Positions 17,703 to 24,953 of a stretch of 34,306 nt of DNA are shown here, piece after piece. Each line of letters opens with the position of its first letter. The stretch's first letter is position 1. This stretch comes from JASJHI01 sp965371355 (GTDB taxonomy: Bacteria > Actinomycetota > Acidimicrobiia > Acidimicrobiales > Ilumatobacteraceae): assembly GCA_965371355.1 (NCBI GenBank), contig CBDUYD010000008.1, positions 1 through 34,306 of the forward strand, given 5' to 3'. The translations under genes and the position numbers were made by a program. The notes under the pieces were generated by a model. It worked only from the letters and a program-made list of their open reading frames with translations, ran no database searches and was not told the origin of the DNA.

Positions 17703-18692
17703 TCAAGCGCGACGCGCCCGACGCGTCTCGCGTTCGAGGTCGTGTTCGACCATCATCGTCACGAGCGCGCCGAAGTCGACCTCGGGTGTCCATCCGAGTT
17801 CGTCGCGGGCCTTGCTCGCGTCGCCGATGAGCAGATCGACCTCGGCGGGCCGGAAGAACTTCGGGTCCTGGCGGACGTAGTCCTGCCAGTTCTCGATGCC
17901 GACCTCGGCGAATGCCCTGACGACGAACTCCTCGACGGAGTGGGTTTCGCCGGTGGCGACGACATAGTCGCCGGGCTCATCCTGCTGCAGCATCAGCCAC
18001 ATCGCCCGTACGTAGTCGCCGGCATAGCCCCAGTCGCGCTTCGAGTCGAGCGTGCCCATCACCAGTTCGTGTTGCAGGCCGAGCTTGATGCGGGCCGCGG
18101 CGTTGGACACCTTGCGGGTGACGAACTCGATCCCGCGGCGGGGTCCCTCGTGGTTGAACAGGATGCCCGACGAGGCGTGCAGGCCGTACGACTCGCGGTA
18201 GTTGACGACGATGTCGTGACCGAACACCTTCGCGCAGCCGTATGGCGACCGTGGATGGAACGGTGTGAGTTCGTTCTGCGGGGTCTCGCGCACCTTGCCG
18301 AACATCTCCGACGACGAGGCCTGGTAGAAGCGGACCGGGTTGTTCTGCGTGCCCCCGACCATCTTGATCGCCTCGAGCAGGCGCAGCACGCCCAGACCGG
18401 TGATGTTGGCGGTGAGTTCGGGTTGCGAGAACGACAGCGCCACGAAGCTGATCGCGCCGAGGTTGTAGACCTCGTCGGGCTGGGAGATCTCGAGCGCCGC
18501 GACGAGCGAGGGGAGATCGGCCAGATCGCCTGAGACGAACTCGATGAACGGCATGTCCTCCTGGATCTTTGTGGCCCGAGGATTGTTCTGTCCCTTGACC
18601 ATGCCGAACACGTCGTAGCCCCGACCGTTGAGGAACTCGGCGAGATGCTGACCGTCCTGACCGGTGATTCCAGTGATGAAGGCTCGTGGCAT
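17703..18692 (-). CDS. gmd: GDP-mannose 4,6-dehydratase
   Basis: This 329-residue extended short-chain dehydrogenase converts GDP-D-mannose to GDP-4-keto-6-deoxy-D-mannose in the cytoplasm. Visible signatures are the Rossmann motif TGITGQDG (7-14), SSSEMFG (126-132), catalytic Tyr151 and Lys155 in YGCAK, NHEGPRRG (180-187) and RDWGYAGDYV (219-228). The usual NLAAQSHV block reads NLGAISFV, a subfamily variation. With the GDP-fucose synthase at 27322 and two GDP-mannose genes in the window it completes a route to GDP-L-fucose. ATG 18692 has TAGACT 10 nt upstream. It is divergent from a GT4 gene. Confidence 0.93.
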   Translation of the reverse strand: MPRAFITGITGQDGQHLAEFLNGRGYDVFGMVKGQNNPRATKIQEDMPFIEFVSGDLADLPSLVAALEISQPDEVYNLGAISFVALSFSQPELTANITGLGVLRLLEAIKMVGGTQNNPVRFYQASSSEMFGKVRETPQNELTPFHPRSPYGCAKVFGHDIVVNYRESYGLHASSGILFNHEGPRRGIEFVTRKVSNAAARIKLGLQHELVMGTLDSKRDWGYAGDYVRAMWLMLQQDEPGDYVVATGETHSVEEFVVRAFAEVGIENWQDYVRQDPKFFRPAEVDLLIGDASKARDELGWTPEVDFGALVTMMVEHDLERETRRARRA

Positions 18693-18702
18693 AGGAGGGG
18701 TG

Positions 18703-18708
18703 AGTCTA
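18703..18708 (-). promoter_or_regulatory. Candidate -10 hexamer (TAGACT) of gmd
   Basis: TAGACT on the minus strand lies 10 nt before the gmd ATG, inside the 55-nt gap to the divergent glycosyltransferase gene. Confidence 0.4.
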
Positions 18709-18723
18709 CGCACTGTCACTCGA

Positions 18724-18740
18724 ACCGGCGCCGGTACCCT
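18724..18740 (+). promoter_or_regulatory. Perfect palindrome abutting the -10 of the GT4 gene
   Basis: ACCGGCGCCGGT (18724-18735) is a perfect 12-bp palindrome that shares its last base with the TACCCT hexamer (18735-18740), a candidate -10 lying 7 nt before GTG 18748. GCGCCGGT recurs at 18742-18749. It could be an operator for one or both divergent genes; self-complementary GC-rich 12-mers can also arise by chance. Confidence 0.4.
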
Positions 18741-18747
18741 CGCGCCG

Positions 18748-19857
18748 GTGCCGCAGGATCTTGGTGTCGCGATCGACGTGGGTCCCCTGCACGGACGACG
18801 CACCGGCATCGGCAACGCGGTGGCCTGGACGATCGATGCGCTCGCCGATCAGCCGATCGAACTGCTGCCCTACGTCACGAGTTCGAGGGCGCAGGTCGAG
18901 CCACCCGAACGACGACTCCCCATCCCCGCCGCCGTCGCGCTCCGACTCTGGGCGCGGCCGACACCCACCTCGCTGCGACGGCTCAACGAGAGATGGATCG
19001 GTCGCCCCGATGTCGTGCACGGCACCAACTACGTGGCGCCACCGACCACCCTGCCGACCGCGATCTCTGTGTACGACTGCTGGTTCCTCGATCACCCCGC
19101 CGACGCGATCGCCGACGTACGGCGTGCCGCCGAGGTACTGAGACGGGCGGTGGGCGACGGTGCGCACGTCGTCACCAGCTCGCAGGCCACCGCGACGAGG
19201 GTCGGTGAGCTCCTCGGCACCGACCGTGTCGAGGTCGTCCATCTCGGGCCGCCACCGCCGCTCCCGACGGGATCGGCGACGGGCGCTGTCGCGGGCCTCG
19301 AGGGCACATCGTTCATCGTCGCCCTCGGGACGATCGAGCGGCGCAAGAACTACCCGGCGCTCGTGCGCGCATTCGAGCGTCTCGCCGGCGAGCACGCGGA
19401 CGCCCAACTGGTGATCGCCGGCGCGCCCGGCGACGATCTGGCCGCGACGACGCGGAGCATCGAGGCGCTCCGTGAACCGGTGCGCCGGCGGATCCGGATG
19501 ATGGGCACGGTCGACGAGGCCACGAAGGCCTGGCTGATCGGCAATGCACGCGCGCTGGCGTACCCGTCGCTCGACGAGGGCTTCGGATTCCCGATCCTCG
19601 AAGCTCAGATGGCCGGCACCCCGGTCGTGGCCAGTACGGCGGGGTCGATCCCCGAGATCGCCGGGTCAGCAGCGCTGCTCAGCGCTCCCGACGACGTCGA
19701 TGCGCTGGCGGCGAACCTCTTCTGGATGCTCACCAGCGACGACATGTCCGACAAGATGGTGCGGCGCGGCCACGACAACGTCGGTCGCTTCTCGTGGAAC
19801 CGCACGGCGGCGGCATTGAGCGCGATGTACCGCTCGTTGGCAGAATCGGGCCGATGA
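18748..19857 (+). CDS. Glycosyltransferase family 4
   Basis: This 369-residue GT-B enzyme has the family hallmarks: an N-terminal DVGPLHGRRTGIGNAV loop, the donor-binding GTIERRKNYPALVRAF block, and LDEGFGFPILEAQMAGTPVV with the E-x7-E pair that contacts the nucleotide sugar. It would transfer a sugar from an NDP or GDP donor to a growing glycan on the cytoplasmic face. GTG 18748 was chosen from the TACCCT hexamer 7 nt upstream and because the sequence begins with a beta strand (LGVAIDVG) as expected; the frame is open further upstream. Its stop overlaps fbiA as ATGA, an unexpected partner. Confidence 0.87.
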   Translation: MPQDLGVAIDVGPLHGRRTGIGNAVAWTIDALADQPIELLPYVTSSRAQVEPPERRLPIPAAVALRLWARPTPTSLRRLNERWIGRPDVVHGTNYVAPPTTLPTAISVYDCWFLDHPADAIADVRRAAEVLRRAVGDGAHVVTSSQATATRVGELLGTDRVEVVHLGPPPPLPTGSATGAVAGLEGTSFIVALGTIERRKNYPALVRAFERLAGEHADAQLVIAGAPGDDLAATTRSIEALREPVRRRIRMMGTVDEATKAWLIGNARALAYPSLDEGFGFPILEAQMAGTPVVASTAGSIPEIAGSAALLSAPDDVDALAANLFWMLTSDDMSDKMVRRGHDNVGRFSWNRTAAALSAMYRSLAESGR

Positions 19858-20819
19858 CCACCTCGATCGCCGTGCTCTCCGGTGGGGTCGGGGCGGCGCG
19901 ATTCCTCAGCGGACTGATCGATGCAGTCGACGATCCGTCGACGATCACCGCCGTCGTCAACGTCGGCGACGATTGCGAACTGCACGGCCTGTCGATCTCG
20001 CCCGACCTCGACACGATCACCTACACCCTCGCCGGAGCGATCGATCCCGACCGCGGTTGGGGACTCGTCGATGAGACGTGGCGGGCGATGGCGGCCCTCG
20101 CACGGTACGAAGACGTGAAGCCGGACGGCTCGACGGCCGCGCCGAGATGGTTCGGGCTGGGCGATCAGGACCTCGCGACGCACTTCTACCGCACGTCACG
20201 ACTGCGCGAGGGCGCTTCGCTGACCGCGGTGACCGACGAGATCCGGCGCGCATGGGATGTGGCGATCAACATCGTTCCGGCGTCCGACGACCCGTGGTCG
20301 ACGATGATCGACACCGAGGAGCACGGCGAGATCTCGTTCCAGGACTATTTCGTGCGCCTGCGGCACGACGTCGAGGTCGCCGGGGTGCGGTTCGAGGGGA
20401 TCGCGACGCTCGGCGATGCCGCTCGGACGGCGTTGACCGATGCGGACATCATCGTCATCGCACCCTCGAATCCGTTCGTGTCGATCGAGCCGATCATCGC
20501 GCTCGCCGACGTGCGTTCGCTCCTCACCGCGCGCCGCGAGCGCGTGGTGGCCGTCTCGCCGATCGTCGGCGGCGTGGCGCTCAAGGGTCCCGCCGACCGA
20601 CTGATGCGCGAGCTCGGCCACGACCCGAGCGTCGTCGGCGTGGCATCGCTGTACGCCGCGCTCGCCTCGGCACTGGTCATCGATCCGGTCGATGCCGGGC
20701 ACACCGCGGCGATCGAGGCCACCGGAGTGCGCGCCGTCGTCACACCGTCGATCATGTCGACGCCCGCGATCGCCCGGTCGCTCGCCGCGGCCACCATCGG
20801 CGCGATCGGCGCCCGGTAG
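19854..20819 (+). CDS. fbiA: 2-phospho-L-lactate transferase (coenzyme F420 biosynthesis)
   Basis: This 321-residue CofD/FbiA enzyme couples Fo to a phosphoenolpyruvate- or lactate-derived nucleotide (EPPG in actinobacteria) to make the dehydro-F420-0 or F420-0 precursor. Family blocks are SGGVGAARFL (9-18), VNVGDD (35-40), LGDQDLATH (102-110), APSNPFVSI (203-211) and SPIVGGVALKGPADRL (235-250). The length matches mycobacterial FbiA (about 330). It overlaps the upstream GT4 gene by four bases (ATGA), so it is likely co-translated with it. fbiB, fbiC and fbiD are not in the window. Its presence shows that the organism makes F420. Confidence 0.94.
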   Translation: MTTSIAVLSGGVGAARFLSGLIDAVDDPSTITAVVNVGDDCELHGLSISPDLDTITYTLAGAIDPDRGWGLVDETWRAMAALARYEDVKPDGSTAAPRWFGLGDQDLATHFYRTSRLREGASLTAVTDEIRRAWDVAINIVPASDDPWSTMIDTEEHGEISFQDYFVRLRHDVEVAGVRFEGIATLGDAARTALTDADIIVIAPSNPFVSIEPIIALADVRSLLTARRERVVAVSPIVGGVALKGPADRLMRELGHDPSVVGVASLYAALASALVIDPVDAGHTAAIEATGVRAVVTPSIMSTPAIARSLAAATIGAIGAR

Positions 20820-20823
20820 ATCC

Positions 20824-20843
20824 GCGGCCGACATCGGGGCCGC
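20824..20843. terminator. Candidate bidirectional hairpin terminator
   Basis: GCGGCC (20824-20829) and GGCCGC (20838-20843) form a 6-bp stem with an 8-nt loop in the 28-nt gap between the convergent fbiA and SDR genes. There is no T-run. Confidence 0.4.
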
Positions 20844-20847
20844 CGAA

Positions 20848-21747
20848 CTACCGCCGCAGCCGAGCGAGACCCTCGTCGATCGTCGTCCAGGGCGCCCAAG
20901 CCAGATGGATGCGCGCCCGAACCGGCGACACGGCGAAGCGGGCGAGATCGTCAGGTCGCGGTCGGTCGATCAACGGTTCGAGACCGGACCCTCCCCCGAT
21001 CTTCGCCCACAGGTCACGGATCGAGAGTTGCTCCCCCGTTCCGATGTTGACCACCAGTCCGCTCCCTCGCTCCCCCGCGCGCACGAGCGCGTCGACGGCG
21101 TCGTCGACATAGACGAAGTCGCGGGTCTGACGACCGTCGCCGTGGAATGTGGGCGCTTCGCGATTGGTCAACGCTCGCCCGAACGCGGCGACCACCCCAG
21201 CGTCCGCCTGTTGGCGCGGCCCGTAGACCAAAGCGAACGCGAGCGCCGTGAACTCGATCATCTCGCGCTCGCGGTAGGTGGCGAGCAGATCGATGATCGC
21301 TCTGGCGACCACGCCGCGCACGCCGCGGGGCTCGGGTTCGCGCTCTTTCACGGGGAGGTCCCTCGTCGCCGGCTGTCCGTACAGCGCCGATGCCGGGAGG
21401 GCGACGACAACCTTGCCGATCCCGTGCCCACGGGCCGCTTCGAGCATCCCGAGGGCGGCGCTGAAACCACCGCCCTGGGCGGCAGCGCTCCGATCGGCCC
21501 GCGGGAACAGCGCCAGGTGGTAGATCACTTCCGGCCGGCGCATGCCGATCAACGAGTCGAGGTCGGCGGACAGCGCGTTGAGGTTGTGGATCTTCAGGGC
21601 GCCACCCGAAGCCCGGGCTTCGGAGAGGTTGGCGAGAGATCCCGTCGAGAGATCGTCGACGACGTCGACAGCGTGCCCCTCGGCCAACAGCCGGTCGACG
21701 AGATGCGAGCCGATGAATCCGGCTCCACCGACGACGACGATGTTCAT
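20848..21747 (-). CDS. NAD-dependent epimerase/dehydratase-like SDR with lost catalytic motif
   Basis: This 299-residue extended SDR has an intact Rossmann motif GGAGFIG (7-13), a VVVALPASALYG strand in the place of the usual SSAAVYG, and the C-terminal FVYVDDAVDALVRA and NIGTGEQLSI blocks of nucleotide-sugar epimerases. The catalytic YxxxK, expected near residues 143-147, reads VRGVV, so neither Tyr nor Lys is present. It could be a non-catalytic sugar-nucleotide sensor, a partner subunit or an enzyme with altered chemistry. No frameshift or internal stop is seen, and base composition resembles its neighbours. The ATG lies 6 nt after TATCTT, inside a palindrome. It lies 41 nt after the pyrophosphorylase gene. 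Confidence 0.83.
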   Translation of the reverse strand: MNIVVVGGAGFIGSHLVDRLLAEGHAVDVVDDLSTGSLANLSEARASGGALKIHNLNALSADLDSLIGMRRPEVIYHLALFPRADRSAAAQGGGFSAALGMLEAARGHGIGKVVVALPASALYGQPATRDLPVKEREPEPRGVRGVVARAIIDLLATYREREMIEFTALAFALVYGPRQQADAGVVAAFGRALTNREAPTFHGDGRQTRDFVYVDDAVDALVRAGERGSGLVVNIGTGEQLSIRDLWAKIGGGSGLEPLIDRPRPDDLARFAVSPVRARIHLAWAPWTTIDEGLARLRR

Positions 21748-21749
21748 AC

Positions 21750-21765
21750 GGTGAAGATATTCACC
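21750..21765 (-). promoter_or_regulatory. Palindrome over the -10 of the SDR gene
   Basis: GGTGAA-GATA-TTCACC is a perfect 6-4-6 inverted repeat starting 3 nt before the ATG. It contains the minus-strand -10 candidate TATCTT (21754-21759), 6 nt from the start codon. A bound protein would block the promoter, so this is a candidate operator. Confidence 0.5.
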
Positions 21766-21788
21766 CAGCGGGGGTCACGACGACCGCG

Positions 21789-22793
21789 TCACGATGGGAG
21801 CGATGCCGGATCGGGTAGCGCCACGCCGGCGAGCGATGAGCCGGCGGCCACCCTGCCCGTCGCCCCGACGACCACGTCGCAGACGGTGGCACCCTCTTCG
21901 ACGACCCCCATCACCAGCGAACTCGTGACCGACGCGGCCGCCTCGACCACCGCGCCGGGAAGGAGCACCGAGTCGGTGATGCTCGCCCGCGGACCGACGG
22001 TCGCGCGGTCGCCGATGATGCTGTTGTGCAGCACCGCCGAGGGATTGACCGTCGCTGTCGGGGCGATCGGTTCGCAGCGCTCGGGACGCCCCCCCAGCAG
22101 ATCGAGGTTGGCCGCGCGGTAGAGCTCGGGACGGCCGGCATCGATCCAGTAGTCGTCGGTGCGATGGCCGTACAGACGTCCGGCATCGGCGATCGACGGG
22201 AAGATGTCGCGCTCGATCGACAGCGCCCTGCCGGGCTCGATCCTGTCGAGCACGCTCGGCTCGAAGACGTAGGTGCCCGCGTTGATGAAGTTGCCCGGCT
22301 CGGTCCCCGGCGCCGGCTTCTCGACGAACGCGCTGATCGAGCCGCGCTCGTCGATGTCGACGACACCGAACGCCGACGGATCATCGACTCGGATCAGATG
22401 GAGAGTCGCCTCCGCGTTCCGGGCCCGATGCGCTCGCACGAGCCCGGCGACCTCGAGATCGGTCATCACATCGCCGTTGGCGACTACGAACGTGTCGTCG
22501 ATCCCGAGCGACTCGGCGGCGAACCGGATCGCGCCACCCGTGTCGAGAGGTTCGGGCTCGACCGCGTAGTGCAGCGCGACGTCGCCACATCGCGCGCCGG
22601 GAAACGCCTCGATGAACGGCTCGGGCCGGAAACCGAGCGCCAGCACGACATCGGTGACCCCACCGCGGGCGAGACGGCCGATCAGCCGTGCGATCATCGG
22701 CTCGTGACCGACCGGCAGCATCGGCTTGGGGATCGTGTCGGTGAGCGGTCGGAGTCGTGTCCCGAACCCGCCGACGAGAACGACCGCCCGCAT
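21789..22793 (-). CDS. Mannose-1-phosphate guanylyltransferase-like NDP-sugar pyrophosphorylase
   Basis: This 334-residue nucleotidyltransferase has GGFGTRLRP (8-16), PKPMLPV (22-28), NGDV (106-109, metal site) and FVEKP. A C-terminal left-handed beta-helix begins near residue 245 (IAPTATVNPSAVLHNSIIGD). The EPEPLDTGGAIRFAAE block resembles actinobacterial GDP-mannose pyrophosphorylases such as mycobacterial Rv3264c, so GTP + mannose-1-phosphate giving GDP-mannose is the best guess; a glucose-1-phosphate enzyme is the alternative. With manB and gmd in the window it fits GDP-mannose/GDP-fucose supply. Its ATG overlaps the preceding stop by one base (TGATG), so it is translationally coupled to the His-rich membrane protein. 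Confidence 0.85.
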   Translation of the reverse strand: MRAVVLVGGFGTRLRPLTDTIPKPMLPVGHEPMIARLIGRLARGGVTDVVLALGFRPEPFIEAFPGARCGDVALHYAVEPEPLDTGGAIRFAAESLGIDDTFVVANGDVMTDLEVAGLVRAHRARNAEATLHLIRVDDPSAFGVVDIDERGSISAFVEKPAPGTEPGNFINAGTYVFEPSVLDRIEPGRALSIERDIFPSIADAGRLYGHRTDDYWIDAGRPELYRAANLDLLGGRPERCEPIAPTATVNPSAVLHNSIIGDRATVGPRASITDSVLLPGAVVEAAASVTSSLVMGVVEEGATVCDVVVGATGRVAAGSSLAGVALPDPASLPS

Positions 22794-23641
22794 CAGCCTT
22801 CCGGCTCGTCGGTACTCCCGCCCGAGGCCGGCTCGGTGTTGGCCGGTGCATCGCTCGACGGCTCCGCACCCGGCAGCGTGGTGCCGCCGAACAGGTCGTC
22901 GGGCGCCAACTGACCGCTGTCGGAGATCGCGAGGTCGGGCAGGTCGGGCGCCCAGGGAGGCATGCCGACATCGGTTCCCGACGGCACGAACGCGATCGAG
23001 ATGACCATCCCGTCGTCCCTGACCCGGATGTTGTCGTAGTCGGCGATGAACGTGGTGCCGTCGCCGCCCTCGGAGATGCTCTCCCACGTGATCACCTTGA
23101 GCTCGCCGTCGCGCGTCTCGCCGTCGATGTCGCACTGCGTCTCGCCGCCCTCGAAGAGGCCGGTCTCCTGCTCGTACGGGAGCGTCGGACGCTGCGCGTC
23201 GGGGAACTGCAGCTCACTGTTGGTCAGCTCGACGCCGTAGTTGTTCAGGAACAGCCCGAGCGTCGCGTTGGCACCCGTCGCGGCGGACGAGAAGGCGTGC
23301 CAGTGCATCAGTCCGTCGTCGTGGCTGTGCACGCCGGTGCGGGCGAACTCGGTGTTGAGGAACCCACTCGAATCTCGCTCCTCGAGGTCGCCGGTCAGTT
23401 GATACCAGGTGTCGCAGAGGTAGAAGCCGTACACGACATGCCAGTGGTCGTCGACCGTCGGCGGCGATGCATCGGCGTCGGGGCGGCTCTGGCGCGAATA
23501 GACGACGAGGGCGATTCCGAGCACGATGACCATCGCGACGACCATCGGGAACAGGGTTCCGCCCTGGAATCTGACCTTCTGGCCCTTGCCCTTCTGGGCG
23601 AGCCTGGCGGCCCGCTTGGTGGATGAGGATGATGTTGCCAC
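22793..23641 (-). CDS. Single-pass membrane protein with a His-rich extracytoplasmic domain
   Basis: This 282-residue protein has a basic cytosolic N-terminus (Ser/Lys/Arg-rich, 1-27), one membrane helix (about 31-48) and an extracytoplasmic domain ending in a Ser/Glu/Pro-rich tail. The domain contains HWHVVYGFYLCDTW (66-79) and GVHSHDDGLMHWHAF (103-117). Six clustered histidines and one Cys (76), plus Cys170, look like a metal- or ligand-binding site. I do not recognise the family by name. The GTG start lies 9 nt after a TAACCT hexamer, implying a leaderless transcript. Its stop overlaps the pyrophosphorylase start, so it heads a two-gene unit with a sugar-nucleotide enzyme. Confidence 0.78.
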   Translation of the reverse strand: MATSSSSTKRAARLAQKGKGQKVRFQGGTLFPMVVAMVIVLGIALVVYSRQSRPDADASPPTVDDHWHVVYGFYLCDTWYQLTGDLEERDSSGFLNTEFARTGVHSHDDGLMHWHAFSSAATGANATLGLFLNNYGVELTNSELQFPDAQRPTLPYEQETGLFEGGETQCDIDGETRDGELKVITWESISEGGDGTTFIADYDNIRVRDDGMVISIAFVPSGTDVGMPPWAPDLPDLAISDSGQLAPDDLFGGTTLPGAEPSSDAPANTEPASGGSTDEPEG

Positions 23642-23650
23642 GAAGACCGG

Positions 23651-23656
23651 AGGTTA
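23651..23656 (-). promoter_or_regulatory. Candidate -10 hexamer (TAACCT) of the His-rich membrane protein gene
   Basis: TAACCT on the minus strand lies 9 nt before GTG 23641, in the 67-nt gap after the glycosyltransferase operon. No clear -35 is seen. Confidence 0.4.
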
Positions 23657-23708
23657 TCGGGCAGTCGATGTGAATCGGGGTCGCGGCAACATCGCGCGAG
23701 TCCCCGGA

Positions 23709-24953
23709 TCAGCCCCGGAGCGACTCGATCAGGGCGGCGTAGGCGGCGCCGACCGCCTGCGGCGACGCCCGGTTCTCGACCCAGGATCGGCCGCGTTCGC
23801 CCATCGCGAGCGCTTCGAACGGGTCGGCGAGCACGCCGCGGATCGCCGCGGTGAACGCCTCCCCGTCGTCGGGCGGTACCGCGATCCCACCACCCGACTC
23901 GTCAAGCATCCTCGGCACCGCGGTACCGGGATCGATCGCCGCGACGACCGGGCGGCCGGCGGCCATGATCGAGTAGGTCTTCGACGGCACGCTCACCCGG
24001 CCGAGCCCCGCCTTGAGGGGCACCACATGGACGTCGCCGGTCGCCAGCAACTCCGAGAGCCGCTCGGTCGGGATGTACCCGGCGAATCGAACGTTGTCGA
24101 GACCGGAGGCGGCCTTCTCGAGCGAGGCGCGGGCTGCACCGTCGCCGTTGACGAGGAACGTCACCTGCGCCAACCGCCGCGCGGCGTCGAGCACGAGGTC
24201 GAGCGACTGCGAGTAGCCGACGTTGCCCGCGTAGAGCACGACCGGCTCGGGGCCGATCCCGAGTTCGGCCCGGTAGTCGGTCATCCGGTGACCCGGACGG
24301 ATCGCCTCGGTGTCGACGAAGTTCGGGATCACGTGGATCTTCCCGGCCTGCCTCGCCGGCAGCTTCGCGGCCACGTTGTCGCGCAGGTCGTCGGAGAGGA
24401 CGGTGATCGCGTCGACGAGGCCGTAGCTCAGCCGCTCCAAACCCCTCGCGGCGGCGATCACGGCCGGATTGCTGATCGCTCCGGTCTCGACCGCGGCGTC
24501 GGGGAAGACGTCCTGGATGTTGAAGATGCTCTTCGCGCGCTTGGTCTTCGCGACCAGCCAGCCGGTGATCCCGAGCGTCAGCGGGGGTGACATCGCGATG
24601 ACGGCGTCGGCTCGTTTGAACCATCCCCCGACCCTCATCGCCTCGAGTCCTGCGAGCCAGGTGAATCCGACGAAACCGGCCGCCCGCCGGAAGAGATTCG
24701 ACTTGTCGCCGCCCGGGAACGGGTCGACGCGCGTGATCGATCCCCACCGGGTCGTCTCGCGGCGCACGCGGTCGCCTCGCCATTCCGGCTCGATCGCGTG
24801 CTCGCGATACCACGGAAGCGACGTCACGACGTGCACGCGGTGGCCGAGGTCGACGAGTTCCTCGACGATGCGGGTCATCACCACTCCGGTGGGAGCGGTG
24901 TCGGGTGCGAAGTGCGGGCAGATCACGATCACGCGCCGGGTGGCTCTGCTCAC
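23709..24953 (-). CDS. Glycosyltransferase family 4, WbuB/WcaI-like
   Basis: This 414-residue GT-B enzyme begins VIVICPHFAPDTAPTGVVMTR, with EELVDLGHRVHVVTSLPWY and SIFNIQDVFPDAA following, the N-terminal pattern of WbuB/WcaI-type transferases that add sugars (often L-fucose or an N-acetylated fucosamine) to capsule and O-antigen units. The C-terminal half has LYAGNVGYSQSLDLVLDAAR and a KTYSIMAAGRPVVA donor-site region. The GTG start at 24953 overlaps the upstream stop as GTGA. It is the last of three overlapping GT4 genes. L-fucosyl transfer would fit the gmd/fcl pair nearby but is inference. Confidence 0.88.
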   Translation of the reverse strand: MSRATRRVIVICPHFAPDTAPTGVVMTRIVEELVDLGHRVHVVTSLPWYREHAIEPEWRGDRVRRETTRWGSITRVDPFPGGDKSNLFRRAAGFVGFTWLAGLEAMRVGGWFKRADAVIAMSPPLTLGITGWLVAKTKRAKSIFNIQDVFPDAAVETGAISNPAVIAAARGLERLSYGLVDAITVLSDDLRDNVAAKLPARQAGKIHVIPNFVDTEAIRPGHRMTDYRAELGIGPEPVVLYAGNVGYSQSLDLVLDAARRLAQVTFLVNGDGAARASLEKAASGLDNVRFAGYIPTERLSELLATGDVHVVPLKAGLGRVSVPSKTYSIMAAGRPVVAAIDPGTAVPRMLDESGGGIAVPPDDGEAFTAAIRGVLADPFEALAMGERGRSWVENRASPQAVGAAYAALIESLRG

